Of a stretch of 31,545 nucleotides of DNA, positions 7,292 to 15,715 are shown in pieces; the first letter of the stretch is position 1, and every line of letters starts with the position of its first letter. Source of the stretch: a virus; IMG/VR virus record IMGVR_UViG_3300014497_000022, positions 1 through 31,545 of that record, one strand, 5' to 3'. Under the pieces are notes generated by a model. The model had not been told where the DNA came from. It ran no database searches and saw nothing but the letters and a program-made list of their open reading frames with translations. A program made the translations under genes and the position numbers.

Positions 7292-8199
7292 ATTCCTTTG
7301 CCGCGATTGACCTCAGCCAGCTCCCGGCGCCGCAGATCGTCGAACAGATCGACTTCGAACTGATACTGGCTGAGCGCAAGGCCTACATGATCAGCCTGTG
7401 GCCGATCGAGGAACAGGCGCAGATTGCCGCCCGCCTTGAGCTTGAATCAGAGCCCCTGACCAAGCTGCTGCAGGAGAACGCCTACCGCGAAACCATCTGG
7501 CGGCAGCGCGTGAACGAGGCCTCCATTGCCAACCTGCTGGCCCTGGCGAAAGGCCCGGATCTGGACCAATTGGCCGGCAACTTCAACGTCCAGCGTCTGG
7601 TGGTTCAGGAAGCCAAGCCCATGGCCGTCCCACCCGTCGCACGGATTATGGAAAGCGACGACAGCTTGCGCGAACGGGCACAAATGTCCTGGGAAGGCCT
7701 GAGCACCGCCGGCCCGCGCCAGAGCTACATATTCCACGCCCGTGGGGCTGACGGCCGTGTTGCCGACGCCACAGCCGAAAGCCCGTCTCCCGCCGTGGCG
7801 GTGGTGACCGTTCAATCCTTGCTCGGCGACGGCACAGCATCGCCCGACCTGGTCGCCGCCGTTCAAAAACATCTGAGCGACGATGACCGCCGGCCCGTGG
7901 CCGACAGGCTGACCGTGCAAGGCGCGCAGATCATCCGCTACCCGGTCAAAGCCAAGCTGTACCTGCTGACCAGTGGCCCCGAGTCGGAGCCGATCCTTGC
8001 CGCCGCCGAACAAAGGTTGCTGGCCTACGTACACCAACGTCGACGCCTGGCAATGGAAGTATCCGAATCGGCCCTACACGCCGCGCTGTTCGTCGAGGGT
8101 GTGCGCAAGGTTGAGCTGGAAGACTGGGTCGATATCGTCGCCACCAAAGCCCAGGCACCCTACTGCACCGGCGTCACCCTCACGCGGGGTGCTGAATAA
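7288..8199 (+). CDS. J: Baseplate assembly protein J (P2 gpJ)
   Basis: Baseplate wedge protein of the gpJ/Mu gp47 family that links W to I. The 303-aa length matches P2 gpJ (302 aa). Family features are the N-terminal IDLSQLPAPQIVEQIDFE and ILAERKAYMISLWP, the ENAYRETIWRQRVNEASIANLLALAKGPDLDQLA helix, SDDSLRERAQMSWEGLSTAGPRQSYIFHARGADGRVADA, and a C-terminal CTGVTLTRG. The stop overlaps the start of I (TAATG). Confidence 0.94.
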   Translation: MNSFAAIDLSQLPAPQIVEQIDFELILAERKAYMISLWPIEEQAQIAARLELESEPLTKLLQENAYRETIWRQRVNEASIANLLALAKGPDLDQLAGNFNVQRLVVQEAKPMAVPPVARIMESDDSLRERAQMSWEGLSTAGPRQSYIFHARGADGRVADATAESPSPAVAVVTVQSLLGDGTASPDLVAAVQKHLSDDDRRPVADRLTVQGAQIIRYPVKAKLYLLTSGPESEPILAAAEQRLLAYVHQRRRLAMEVSESALHAALFVEGVRKVELEDWVDIVATKAQAPYCTGVTLTRGAE

Positions 8200-8816
8200 T
8201 GGGCGCCCAACGGCTGCTGCCGAATAACTCAGTGCCGCTTGAGCTGCACGCAGCACAGGCACTCGCAGAGATCCAGCGCGTACCGATCCCGCTGAGGCAG
8301 CTGTGCAACCCGAACACCTGCCCGGTGGTGGCACTGCCCTACCTGGCCTGGGCCTTCTCCGTCGACCGCTGGGACAGCAACTGGACGGAAGCCACCAAGC
8401 GCGCCGCCATCCGCTCATCCCGCTACATCCACGCGCACAAGGGCACCATCGGCGCTCTGCGCCGCGTGGTCGAGCCGCTGGGCTACCTGATCGAGGTGGT
8501 GGAGTGGTGGCAGACCGTCCCGGAAGGCGTACCCGGCACCTTCGCCTTGAAGGTCGGCGTGCTGGACACCGGAATCACCGAGGAAATGTACCAGGAGCTG
8601 ACCTGGCTGATCGATGACGCCAAACCCCTCACCCGCCCCCTGACCGGCCTGGCCATCAGCCTGGAAAGCACCGGCACCGTGTACATCGGGGCCTGCGTGT
8701 ACGAAGGCGACGAACTCAGCGTTTACCCACCGACCCAGCGCGATATCGACGTCAGCGGTGTGTACCGCATCGGTGGCCGCGAACACCATATCGACACGAT
8801 GGACATCTACTCATGA
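8199..8816 (+). CDS. I: Tail protein I (P2 gpI, baseplate wedge/fibre attachment)
   Basis: Baseplate wedge protein that holds the tail fibre network. The 205-aa product has the family blocks LLPNNSVPLELHAAQALA, CNPNTCPVVALPYLAWAFSVDRWDSNW, KRAAIRSSRYIHAHKGTIGALRRVVEPLGY and an EWWQTVPEGVPGTFAL segment. P2 gpI is about 176 aa; the extra C-terminal part (VYEGDELSVYPPTQRDIDVSGVYRIGGREHHIDTMDIYS) is seen in Pseudomonas relatives. Its stop overlaps the fibre gene (ATGA). Confidence 0.92.
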   Translation: MGAQRLLPNNSVPLELHAAQALAEIQRVPIPLRQLCNPNTCPVVALPYLAWAFSVDRWDSNWTEATKRAAIRSSRYIHAHKGTIGALRRVVEPLGYLIEVVEWWQTVPEGVPGTFALKVGVLDTGITEEMYQELTWLIDDAKPLTRPLTGLAISLESTGTVYIGACVYEGDELSVYPPTQRDIDVSGVYRIGGREHHIDTMDIYS

Positions 8817-10354
8817 CCGATCAAAACAGCCAGTTCTTCGCGATCCTTACCGCCGTAGGCGAAGCCAAACAAGCCAACGCAGACGCTCTGGGCGTGCCCT
8901 GGACGTTCGCGCAGATGGCCGTGGGTGACGCCAACGGCACCGACCCTATCCCAAGTCGCACTCAGACCAAATTGATCAACGAGCGCCGTCGTGCTCCGTT
9001 GAATCAGGTAAAGGTCGACCCGAACAACGCCAGTGTGATCATCGCCGAACAGATCATTCCCGAGAGCGTCGGCGGTTGGTGGGTGCGCGAGATTGGGCTG
9101 TACGATGCAGCGGGTGATCTAGTTGCCATTGCCAACTGCGCACCAACATACAAGCCGCTTCTTGCTCAAGGTTCAGGGCGAACCCAGGTGATCAGGATCA
9201 ACCTGATCGTGAGCAGTACGAGCAACATCGAGCTGAAAATTGATCCGTCGGTGGTACTCGCAACGCGAGAGTACGTTGACGTAAAGGTTGCAGAAGAAAT
9301 TGGCAAGCTCGACTTAAAACAGTCCGTCGTCGTTGCCACCCTCAATAGCGTCGCCCTGGGCGGCCTACAGACCATTGATGGCATTGCCTTGGAACCGGGC
9401 GCGCGCGTGCTGGTGAGAAAGCAGCAGACCGCGAGTCAGAACGGCATATACATCGCGGCAACAGGCCAATGGTTAAGGTCGCCTGACGCGGATACCAACG
9501 CAAAAGTGACCTCTGCGCTGACGGTAGGAGTTGAACGCGGTGATACGTACGCCGATACAGTTTGGACATTGACCACTGACGGCCCTGTTGTGATTGGCAC
9601 CACAGCACTTAATTTCGAACTGCTATCAGCCACAGCGAAGGACGTTGCAGGCGTCTTCAGGAGCGTAACGGTCGATAAATTCGGTCGGGTTCTGGCTGGC
9701 ACTTCTCCAAACACCCTGGCGGGTTACGCCATCGAAACGGCCAGCAAAGCCGAAGCTGAAGCTGACGAAGTGACCGAAAATACAAAGCCGGCCACCATGC
9801 TGAACGTTTTCCAGTTCTTCAGGAAACGCTGGGTTGAAGCGACGGAAAGCAAATCAGGCGTTCAGGCCAACGCGAAAGACGAGGACATGGATGAAGGCAC
9901 CACCGACGCTCGAACCGTCACTCCGCTGAAGCTGGCACACCGCCTGGCAAAGGTACTTGTTCAAGCCACCGAGGCGGTAGCCGGGTTGGCCAAAGTCGCG
10001 AGTCAAAGCCAGGTTGACCAGGGCATTGATGATGCAACGATGGTTACACCGAAGAAGTTACGCGCAGGCTTCCGAGTCTCGTTGGCAGTCAACGGCTATA
10101 TCTACTTCCCCAGCTGGATGGGGGGCCTGGTCTGGCAATGGGGAAATCGAACCTTCACCTCAGGAACTTCGGCAGCTTTTGCTGTGCCATTTCCTGTTGA
10201 GTGCCTAATTGCCTGGGCTCTACCGAATTCCATTGTCGGCGGAAGTCCCAGTTCAGTTGCAGCGAACGTTCAGTCGCTGACAACAACGTCTATGATCCTG
10301 AGCTGGTCGGCCGGCGGGACCTATTCTTTCTTCTGGTTCGCATTGGGGCGCTGA
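8813..10354 (+). CDS. H: Tail fibre protein (gpH-like N-terminus, gp53-like C-terminal tip)
   Basis: Receptor-binding tail fibre. Residues 1-150 are the conserved P2 gpH-type attachment domain (FFAILTAVGEAKQANADALGVPW, GWWVREIGLYDAAGDLVAIAN). Residues 170-270 form a module found in many fibres (ALGGLQTIDGIALEPGARVLV, QNGIYIAATGQWLRSPDADTN). Residues 340-418 hold two degenerate fibre repeats (VEATESKSGVQANAKDED..VTPLKL and QATEAVAGLAKVASQSQ..VTPKKL). Residues 428-513 look like a gp53-like C-terminal domain (MGGLVWQWGN, FPVECL, FFWFALGR). At 513 aa it is shorter than P2 gpH (669 aa). The 3' two thirds are less GC-rich than the conserved 5' part, as expected for a mosaic host-range gene. Confidence 0.9.
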   Translation: MTDQNSQFFAILTAVGEAKQANADALGVPWTFAQMAVGDANGTDPIPSRTQTKLINERRRAPLNQVKVDPNNASVIIAEQIIPESVGGWWVREIGLYDAAGDLVAIANCAPTYKPLLAQGSGRTQVIRINLIVSSTSNIELKIDPSVVLATREYVDVKVAEEIGKLDLKQSVVVATLNSVALGGLQTIDGIALEPGARVLVRKQQTASQNGIYIAATGQWLRSPDADTNAKVTSALTVGVERGDTYADTVWTLTTDGPVVIGTTALNFELLSATAKDVAGVFRSVTVDKFGRVLAGTSPNTLAGYAIETASKAEAEADEVTENTKPATMLNVFQFFRKRWVEATESKSGVQANAKDEDMDEGTTDARTVTPLKLAHRLAKVLVQATEAVAGLAKVASQSQVDQGIDDATMVTPKKLRAGFRVSLAVNGYIYFPSWMGGLVWQWGNRTFTSGTSAAFAVPFPVECLIAWALPNSIVGGSPSSVAANVQSLTTTSMILSWSAGGTYSFFWFALGR

Positions 10355-10355
10355 C

Positions 10356-10751
10356 ATGTCAAAAATTTATGCTGTATTCAATGACGATGGGCTGTTTCAA
10401 CACATGCTTTTCCGGGGCGTACATGCCATCCCGAAAGGTGCGGTCGAGATCAGCGACGAGTTATCGGCGCGCATTCTCCAGCAACCTGACTCGATCTGGC
10501 GGATTGATGGAACTGGCGCGATTACCGCTACCGATCCCGAGTCGATCCCACCCACCCGCGAACAGATCGAGGCACTGCGCCTACGGTCGTATGCTGATCC
10601 CCTCACAGGTTCGGATCGCTACTTTGCTGAAGCTCAGCGCATGCAAGTGATGAACGAGCCAGGCTGGGAGGCCGTCCGTGCTGCCGGTGTAGCCCGATTC
10701 GAAGAAATCCAGGCTCAGTATCCTTGGGATTCGGCAAACGACGCCCTGTAA
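10356..10751 (+). CDS. Tail fibre assembly/chaperone-like protein
   Basis: A 131-aa protein starting one base after the fibre stop, the slot of P2 gene G (fibre chaperone). It does not look like gpG itself but like the short tail-assembly proteins that follow fibres in Pseudomonas phages: IYAVFNDDGLFQHMLF at the start, a central PTREQIEALRLRSYADPLTGSDRYFAEA segment, and a C-terminal VAARFEEIQ-like helix (RFEEIQAQYPWD). The ribosome site is ggggcg. The chaperone role is inferred from position and from the C-terminal segment. Confidence 0.72.
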   Translation: MSKIYAVFNDDGLFQHMLFRGVHAIPKGAVEISDELSARILQQPDSIWRIDGTGAITATDPESIPPTREQIEALRLRSYADPLTGSDRYFAEAQRMQVMNEPGWEAVRAAGVARFEEIQAQYPWDSANDAL

Positions 10752-10766
10752 TCCACCCAGCTACAA
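10746..10766 (+). promoter_or_regulatory. Candidate late-activator (Ogr-type) dyad before FI
   Basis: An inverted repeat TGTA-N11-TACA (right arm TACAA) begins at the stop of the fibre-assembly gene, about 85 bases before the FI start. Arms and spacing are the same as in the dyad before V. P2 has a late promoter (PF) at this very gene junction, activated by Ogr binding to a TGT/ACA dyad centred near -55. That rule places transcription start near 10811 and leaves a leader of about 32 bases, a sensible geometry. Confidence 0.6.
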
Positions 10767-10842
10767 GCCGCGCCGCTCGCCCATCCGGCGCGCGCGCGGC
10801 AGCCTGTGCACTGTCATTCCATCACAGCGCAGGCAACCACCC

Positions 10843-12015
10843 ATGGCCGGTTCAGACTATCTCCACGGCGTGCGGGTTCTCGAACTCAACGACGGCACCC
10901 GCCCCATTCGCACCATCGCAACTGCAGTCATCGGCCTGGTATGTACGGCTGAAGATGCGGACCCGCTCGCTTTCCCGCTGGACACCCCTGTCCTGCTGAC
11001 CAATGTGCAAACCGCCATCGCCAAAGCGGGCGTGAAAGGCACCCTGGCGAAGAGCCTGCAGGCCATCGCGGACCAGACCAAGCCCTACACCATCGTGGTG
11101 CGGGTCAAGGAAGGCGCCGACGAAGCCGCCACCACCAGCGCACTGATCGGCACCACCGCCGACGGCAAATACACCGGCATGAAAGCCCTGCTCGCGGCCA
11201 AGGCCCGTGTGGGCATGACGCCGCGCATCCTCGGTGTGCCAGGCCTCGACAGCCAGCCGGTGGCCACCGCCCTGGTATCGATCGCCAAAGACCTGCGCGC
11301 CTTCGCCTACGTCAGTGCATGGGACTGCAAAACCAAGGAAGAGGTGGTCGCCTACCGCGAAAACTTCGGCGCCCGTGAAGTCATGGTGGTCTGGCCGGAG
11401 TTCCAAAACTGGGACACGGTCACCAGCGCGACCGTCACCGCGTCGGCAGTAGCCCGTGCGCTGGGCCTGCGGGCGCTGATCGACAAAGACGTCGGCTGGC
11501 ACAAAACCATCTCCAACGTCGCGGTCAACGGCGTGACCGGCATCAGCGCCGACGTTTTCTGGGACCTGCAAAACCCAGCCACCGACGCCAACTACCTCAA
11601 CAGCAACGAGGTCACCACCCTGATCAACGAGGGTGGCTTCCGCTTCTGGGGTAGCCGCACGTGCAGCGACGACCCGCTGTTCGCCTTCGAAAACTACACC
11701 CGCACCGCGCAGATCATCGCCGACACCATGGCCGAGGCGCACATGTGGGCCATGGACAAGCCCATGCACGCGTCCCTGGTCAAAGACATCATCAACGGGA
11801 TCAACGCCAAATTCCGCGAGCTGATCGCCCAGGGCTACCTGATCGGCGGGCAGTGCTGGTACCCGGAGGACATCAATGACAAGGACACCCTCAAGGCCGG
11901 CAAATTGACCCTGGACTACGACTACACCCCAGTGCCGCCCCTGGAAGACCTCACCCTGCGTCAGCGCATCACTGACCGCTACCTGATGCAGTTCGCAGCC
12001 GCCATCAACGCTTAA
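10843..12015 (+). CDS. FI: Tail sheath protein FI
   Basis: Contractile tail sheath. The 390-aa length is close to P2 FI (396 aa), and family features run throughout: HGVRVLELNDGTRPIRTIATAVIGLV at the N-terminus, LQAIADQTKPYTIVVRV, a RILGVPGLDSQPVATALVSIAKDLRAFAYV stretch, GWHKTISNVAVNGVTGISADVFWDLQ, NEGGFRFWGSRTCSDDP, and the C-terminal ITDRYLMQFAAAINA. A candidate late promoter precedes it. FII, E, T, U and D follow in the P2 order. The ribosome site is a modest cagg. Confidence 0.96.
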   Translation: MAGSDYLHGVRVLELNDGTRPIRTIATAVIGLVCTAEDADPLAFPLDTPVLLTNVQTAIAKAGVKGTLAKSLQAIADQTKPYTIVVRVKEGADEAATTSALIGTTADGKYTGMKALLAAKARVGMTPRILGVPGLDSQPVATALVSIAKDLRAFAYVSAWDCKTKEEVVAYRENFGAREVMVVWPEFQNWDTVTSATVTASAVARALGLRALIDKDVGWHKTISNVAVNGVTGISADVFWDLQNPATDANYLNSNEVTTLINEGGFRFWGSRTCSDDPLFAFENYTRTAQIIADTMAEAHMWAMDKPMHASLVKDIINGINAKFRELIAQGYLIGGQCWYPEDINDKDTLKAGKLTLDYDYTPVPPLEDLTLRQRITDRYLMQFAAAINA

Positions 12016-12072
12016 ACCGGGCCTCCCCGCGACGGGAGCTAACCCTGTGCCATAACCCCGGAGAACCCCGCC

Positions 12073-12588
12073 ATGGCCCTGCCTCATAAACTGAAACACC
12101 TGAACCTGTTCAACGACGGTGGCAGCTACACCGGCAAAGTGAAGACCGTCACCCTCCCCGCCCTGGGCCGCAAAATGGAAGCGTATCGCGGCGGCGGCAT
12201 GAGCGGCCCGGTCAAGGCTGACCTGGGCTTCTCCGACGACGGCATCCAGCTGGAGTGGAAGCTCGGCGGGCTCGACCTGGTCGTACTCAAGCAGTTCGGC
12301 GCGGTCAATGCGTCGGGCGTGGCATTGCGTTTCGCCGGCTCATTTGAGCAGGACGACACCGGTGAAGTCAGTGCGGTGGAGATCACCGTGCGTGGCCGTC
12401 ACGAAACCATCGAAATGGGCGACGCCCAGCCCGGTGAAGACACTGAACACTCCATCACCACCACCTGCACCTACTACAAGCTGACCGTCGACAACGAAGA
12501 CATCATCGAGATCGACCTGCTCAACTTCATCGAGAAAGTCGGCGGTGTCGACATGCTGGAAAAACATCGCAACGCCATCGGCCTTTGA
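12073..12588 (+). CDS. FII: Tail tube protein FII
   Basis: Major tail tube subunit that polymerises inside the sheath. The 171-aa length is almost the same as P2 FII (172 aa). Seen are MALPHKLKHLNLFNDGGSY, KVKTVTLPALGRKMEAYRGGGMSGPV, GFSDDGIQLEWKLGGLD, a VTVRGRH-like EITVRGRHETIEMGDAQPGED, and the YKLTVDNEDIIEIDLLNF ending. ATG 12073 is preceded by cggagaa at a good distance. It is separated from FI by 57 untranslated bases. Confidence 0.96.
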   Translation: MALPHKLKHLNLFNDGGSYTGKVKTVTLPALGRKMEAYRGGGMSGPVKADLGFSDDGIQLEWKLGGLDLVVLKQFGAVNASGVALRFAGSFEQDDTGEVSAVEITVRGRHETIEMGDAQPGEDTEHSITTTCTYYKLTVDNEDIIEIDLLNFIEKVGGVDMLEKHRNAIGL

Positions 12589-12635
12589 TCGCTGGCCTCG
12601 ATCGCTAACCCCGCCCATCATCAGGAGCTTTACCC

Positions 12636-12971
12636 ATGAAAACCGAAACCACCGAACAGCCCGACGTCAAACCACTGGCCGACGACAACACGGTCATCCT
12701 CGACACGCCGATCCGCCGTGGCACCACCAGTATCGACAGCATCACCTTGCGCAAACCCAACTCTGGCGAGCTGCGCGGTGTGAGCCTGGCAGAGCTGCTG
12801 CAGATGGACGTCAACAGTTTGATCAAGGTGGTGCCGCGCATCAGCAGCCCTTCCCTGACGGCCATCGAAGTCACGTCGATGGACCCGGCCGATCTGGTCG
12901 CGGTGAGCCTGAAGATCACCGGTTTTTTGCTACAGAAATCGGCGAAGACGGATGCATCCCTCGTTGCGTAG
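12636..12971 (+). CDS. E: Tail assembly chaperone E
   Basis: Short form of the P2-type tail assembly chaperone, which helps the tape measure nucleate the tail tube. The 111-aa protein starts after an agg-ag ribosome site and has the gpE features ILDTPIRRGTTSIDSITLRKPNSGELRGVSLAELLQMD and VVPRISSPSLTAIEVTSMDPADLVAV. Codons 97-98 (TTT TTG) form part of a slippery heptamer at 12923-12929, where some ribosomes shift to -1 to make E'. The short form ends at TAG 12969-12971. Confidence 0.92.
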   Translation: MKTETTEQPDVKPLADDNTVILDTPIRRGTTSIDSITLRKPNSGELRGVSLAELLQMDVNSLIKVVPRISSPSLTAIEVTSMDPADLVAVSLKITGFLLQKSAKTDASLVA

Positions 12972-13099
12972 AAGAAGCCATGGCCGACCTGGCTGTGGTT
13001 TTTCACTGGGCGCCGGCTGACATGGATCAGCTGGGCCTGCAAGAACTGATGGACTGGCGCGAGCGGGCCAGGGTGCGGAGTTCCACCGATGGCAAATGA
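12636..13099 (+). CDS. E': Tail assembly chaperone E+E' made by -1 frameshift
   Basis: Frameshifted form of the tail assembly chaperone. Reading the 0 frame to L98 (TTG 12927-12929) and continuing in the -1 frame from base 12929 gives about 154 aa ending at TGA 13099. The added 56 residues contain CVEEAMADLAVVFHWAPADM and LQELMDWRERARVR, a close match to the P2 E' C-terminus, and they have no ribosome site of their own. In P2 the same T-TTT-TTG heptamer makes E+E' (family knowledge). The ATG of the tape measure overlaps its end. Confidence 0.9.
12923..12929 (+). other. Programmed -1 frameshift slippery heptamer (T TTT TTG)
   Basis: TTTTTTG is in phase with gene E as T TTT TTG, so tandem slippage to the -1 frame joins E to the conserved E' tail. 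It is the same heptamer that P2 uses in its E gene. It sits 40 bases before the E stop. Confidence 0.88.
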
Positions 13100-15710
13100 C
13101 CTGCGGCTACAGGTGGTGCTGGACGCCATCGACAAAGCCACACGCCCATTAAAGCAAATCAACAATGGCAGCCTGGAGACCGCCCGTGCGCTCAAGGCTG
13201 CCCGCGACCGCCTGAAGGAACTCAACACCCAGCAGAAAGACGTCAGCGCCTGGCGAACTCAACGCGCCGCCTCCGAACTGACCAGTGCAGCCCTCACTGC
13301 CGCCCGCGAAAAAGTCAAAGCGCTCAGCCAGCAACTTGCCGCCACTGGCGCGCCGACCAGGGCCATGACACGGGAGTTTCAGGCGGCGGTACGCGAAGCC
13401 ACCAAGCTCAAGCAGCAGCACCAGCAACAAAGCGTGCAGTTGCAGGGCCTGCGGTCGAAACTCTACGACGCCGGCATCAGCACCAAAAACCTGGGCTCCC
13501 ACGAACGCCAGCTGCGCGAGCAGATGAGCGCTGCCAATGCCAGTATCAGCGAACAAACCAAGCGCCTCACGGCCCTGAGCACCCGCCAGAAGCGCATGGC
13601 AGAGACCCGTGGCGCCTATGACAAGGGCAAACAGTTTGCGGGCAACGCGGCGGTGGCCGGCGGCTCGAGTCTGGGCGTAGCGTACGCGGCAAGCCGCCCG
13701 GTCATCGGCGTCGTCAAGGATTACGTCGACTTCGAAAGCGCCATGATGGGTGTGGCCAAGCAGGTCGACGGCGCGCGGGACAACAACGGCAAGCTCACCG
13801 CGACGTACTACGAGTTTGCAGACGCGATCAAAGCGGCCAGCAACGAAATGCCCATCGCCACCACCGAGTTTGCCGCTCTGGTAGAAGCCCAGGCCCGGGC
13901 CGGTATCCAGGGCAAGGAAAACCTACTGACCATGGCGAAGGTGTCGGCCACCGCTGCCGTGGCCTTCGACCTGCCGGCGGAACAGGTCGGCGAGGACATG
14001 GGCCGTATCGCCGGCCTGTACAAGGTGCCGATCAAGAACATCTCCGCATTGGGTGACGCGCTCAACTACCTGGACGACAACACCCGCTCCAAGGGCGGCG
14101 ACATCATTGAAACCCTGACCCGCATGAGCGACGTGGCCGACAAGCTCGACTACCGCAAGGCGGCAGCGCTGGGCAGCACCTTTCTGTCCCTCGGTTCTGC
14201 ACCAGAAGTGGCCGCGAGCGCTTCCAGGGCCATGGTTCGCGAACTGTCCATCGCCACCATGCAGAACAAGAAGTTTCAGGAAGGCATGGCTATGGTTGGC
14301 CTGGACTCAAAAGCCGTGCAAAGCGGCATGAGCAAGGACGCCATGGGCACGTTGATGGGGGTCCTCAACCGCATCAAGAAACTGTCGCCTGAGCAGCAGA
14401 CAGAGGCGTCGACGCGGATTTTCGGAAAAGAATTCGGTAAGGACGCGGGCAAGCTGGTCAACAACCTGGACGAGCTGAAACGTCAGCTCGACCTGGTCAA
14501 TGACGCAGCCGCCAATGGCTCTATGCAGCGCGAAATGGATATCCGCGCCGACGCGATCGAAGGTCGCTGGCAGGTGCTGCAAAACAAACTGTTCAACACC
14601 AAAAGCGGCGCAGGTGAGTCCGTGCGGGCCACTATGGTCGAAGTGATGGACGCCATCGGCGGCGTGCTGGACAAGGTCAATGGATGGGTCAAAGCCAACC
14701 CCGCATTGACCGCTACCCTATTGAAGATCGTCGCCAGTGTGGTGGTGTTGTCAGCTGCTTTCGGCGGGCTCGCCTTAACACTCGCCGGCATCCTGGGACC
14801 GTTCCTGTTCCTGCGATTCGGCCTGGCCATGTTCGGCCTGCGCCTGCCCGGCGTGATCGGTATTTTCAAGGTATTCGGCACGGTGCTGCGAACGCTGGGC
14901 GGCATTCTGATCGGCCCGCTTGTGACCGCGCTTCGCACCGTCGGCATAGCGTTGTGGGGCCTGTCGGCCAACCCGATTGTCCTGGTCATTGCCGCCGTTG
15001 TCGCCGCATTGGCGGGTGGTGCCTACCTGATCTACAAGAACTGGGACGCGGTGAAGAACTACTTCGCCAATGCCTGGACGGAGATCAAGGCTGGGTTCGA
15101 CGGCGGGATCATCAGCATCATCAACACGCTGGCCAATTTCAGCCCCATCGGCCTGATTTACCAGGCCTTCGCCGCCGTACTGAGTTACCTGGGCGTGGAT
15201 CTGCCCAACCGCTTTACCGAGTTCGGCAACATGATCGTCAATGGCCTAGTCAACGGGCTGATGGCAGGACTGGGCAGTGTCAAAACAGCGATCAGCTCAA
15301 TCGGCGACGCAAGCATCGGATGGTTCAAGGAAAAGCTCGGCATCCACAGCCCGTCACGTGTTTTCGCCGAGCTGGGCGGGTTCACCATGGCCGGCCTGAC
15401 CCAGGGGCTGGAGATTGGACAAAAAGGCCCGCTGGACGCCCTGACCGGCATGACCAAGCAAATGACCGCCGCCGGCACGCTTGCCCTGGGCGCCACTGCC
15501 ATGCCTGCATTTGCCGTCGACACCAAGCCGCCGATCAGTAGCGCAGCGCCGACAGTCGTTTACGACAGCCACGACGTGTACCAAATCGACGTCGCGGCAG
15601 GGCCTGGCACAGACATGCAAAGCCTGGAAAAGAGCCTGCGCGCCATCCTCGCCCGCATCGAAAACGAAAAGAAAGCGCGCCAGCGCAGCAAACTCTCTGA
15701 CCTGGAATAA
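13089..15710 (+). CDS. T: Tail tape measure protein T
   Basis: Tape measure that sets tail length and is threaded through the tube. The 873-aa protein (P2 gpT is 815 aa) has a coiled-coil N-terminus (about residues 15-175, rich in A, K, Q and R). A phage-minor-tail/TP901-type core follows (YVDFESAMMGVAKQVDGARDN, AGIQGKENLLTMAKVSATAAVAFDLPAEQVGEDMGRIA, MSDVADKL, TRIFGKEFGKD). Several hydrophobic helices lie at about residues 535-655 (LLKIVASVVVLSAAFGGL, NPIVLVIAAVVAALAGGAYL). The C-terminus has the GIHSPSRVFAELGG motif common to tape measures. ATG 13089 overlaps the E' end. Confidence 0.95.
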   Translation: MANDLRLQVVLDAIDKATRPLKQINNGSLETARALKAARDRLKELNTQQKDVSAWRTQRAASELTSAALTAAREKVKALSQQLAATGAPTRAMTREFQAAVREATKLKQQHQQQSVQLQGLRSKLYDAGISTKNLGSHERQLREQMSAANASISEQTKRLTALSTRQKRMAETRGAYDKGKQFAGNAAVAGGSSLGVAYAASRPVIGVVKDYVDFESAMMGVAKQVDGARDNNGKLTATYYEFADAIKAASNEMPIATTEFAALVEAQARAGIQGKENLLTMAKVSATAAVAFDLPAEQVGEDMGRIAGLYKVPIKNISALGDALNYLDDNTRSKGGDIIETLTRMSDVADKLDYRKAAALGSTFLSLGSAPEVAASASRAMVRELSIATMQNKKFQEGMAMVGLDSKAVQSGMSKDAMGTLMGVLNRIKKLSPEQQTEASTRIFGKEFGKDAGKLVNNLDELKRQLDLVNDAAANGSMQREMDIRADAIEGRWQVLQNKLFNTKSGAGESVRATMVEVMDAIGGVLDKVNGWVKANPALTATLLKIVASVVVLSAAFGGLALTLAGILGPFLFLRFGLAMFGLRLPGVIGIFKVFGTVLRTLGGILIGPLVTALRTVGIALWGLSANPIVLVIAAVVAALAGGAYLIYKNWDAVKNYFANAWTEIKAGFDGGIISIINTLANFSPIGLIYQAFAAVLSYLGVDLPNRFTEFGNMIVNGLVNGLMAGLGSVKTAISSIGDASIGWFKEKLGIHSPSRVFAELGGFTMAGLTQGLEIGQKGPLDALTGMTKQMTAAGTLALGATAMPAFAVDTKPPISSAAPTVVYDSHDVYQIDVAAGPGTDMQSLEKSLRAILARIENEKKARQRSKLSDLE

Positions 15711-15715
15711 ACACC

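Noticed and set aside
10852-12099. Open frame of 415 codons on the minus strand
   Set aside because: It lies fully opposite the tail sheath gene, which is certain. The glycine/valine/histidine-rich product is a shadow of GC-rich codons.
14684-15541. 285-codon plus-strand frame inside the tape measure
   Set aside because: It is out of frame with the tape measure, rich in Arg, Gln and Pro, and has no start signals. A nested gene is not supported.
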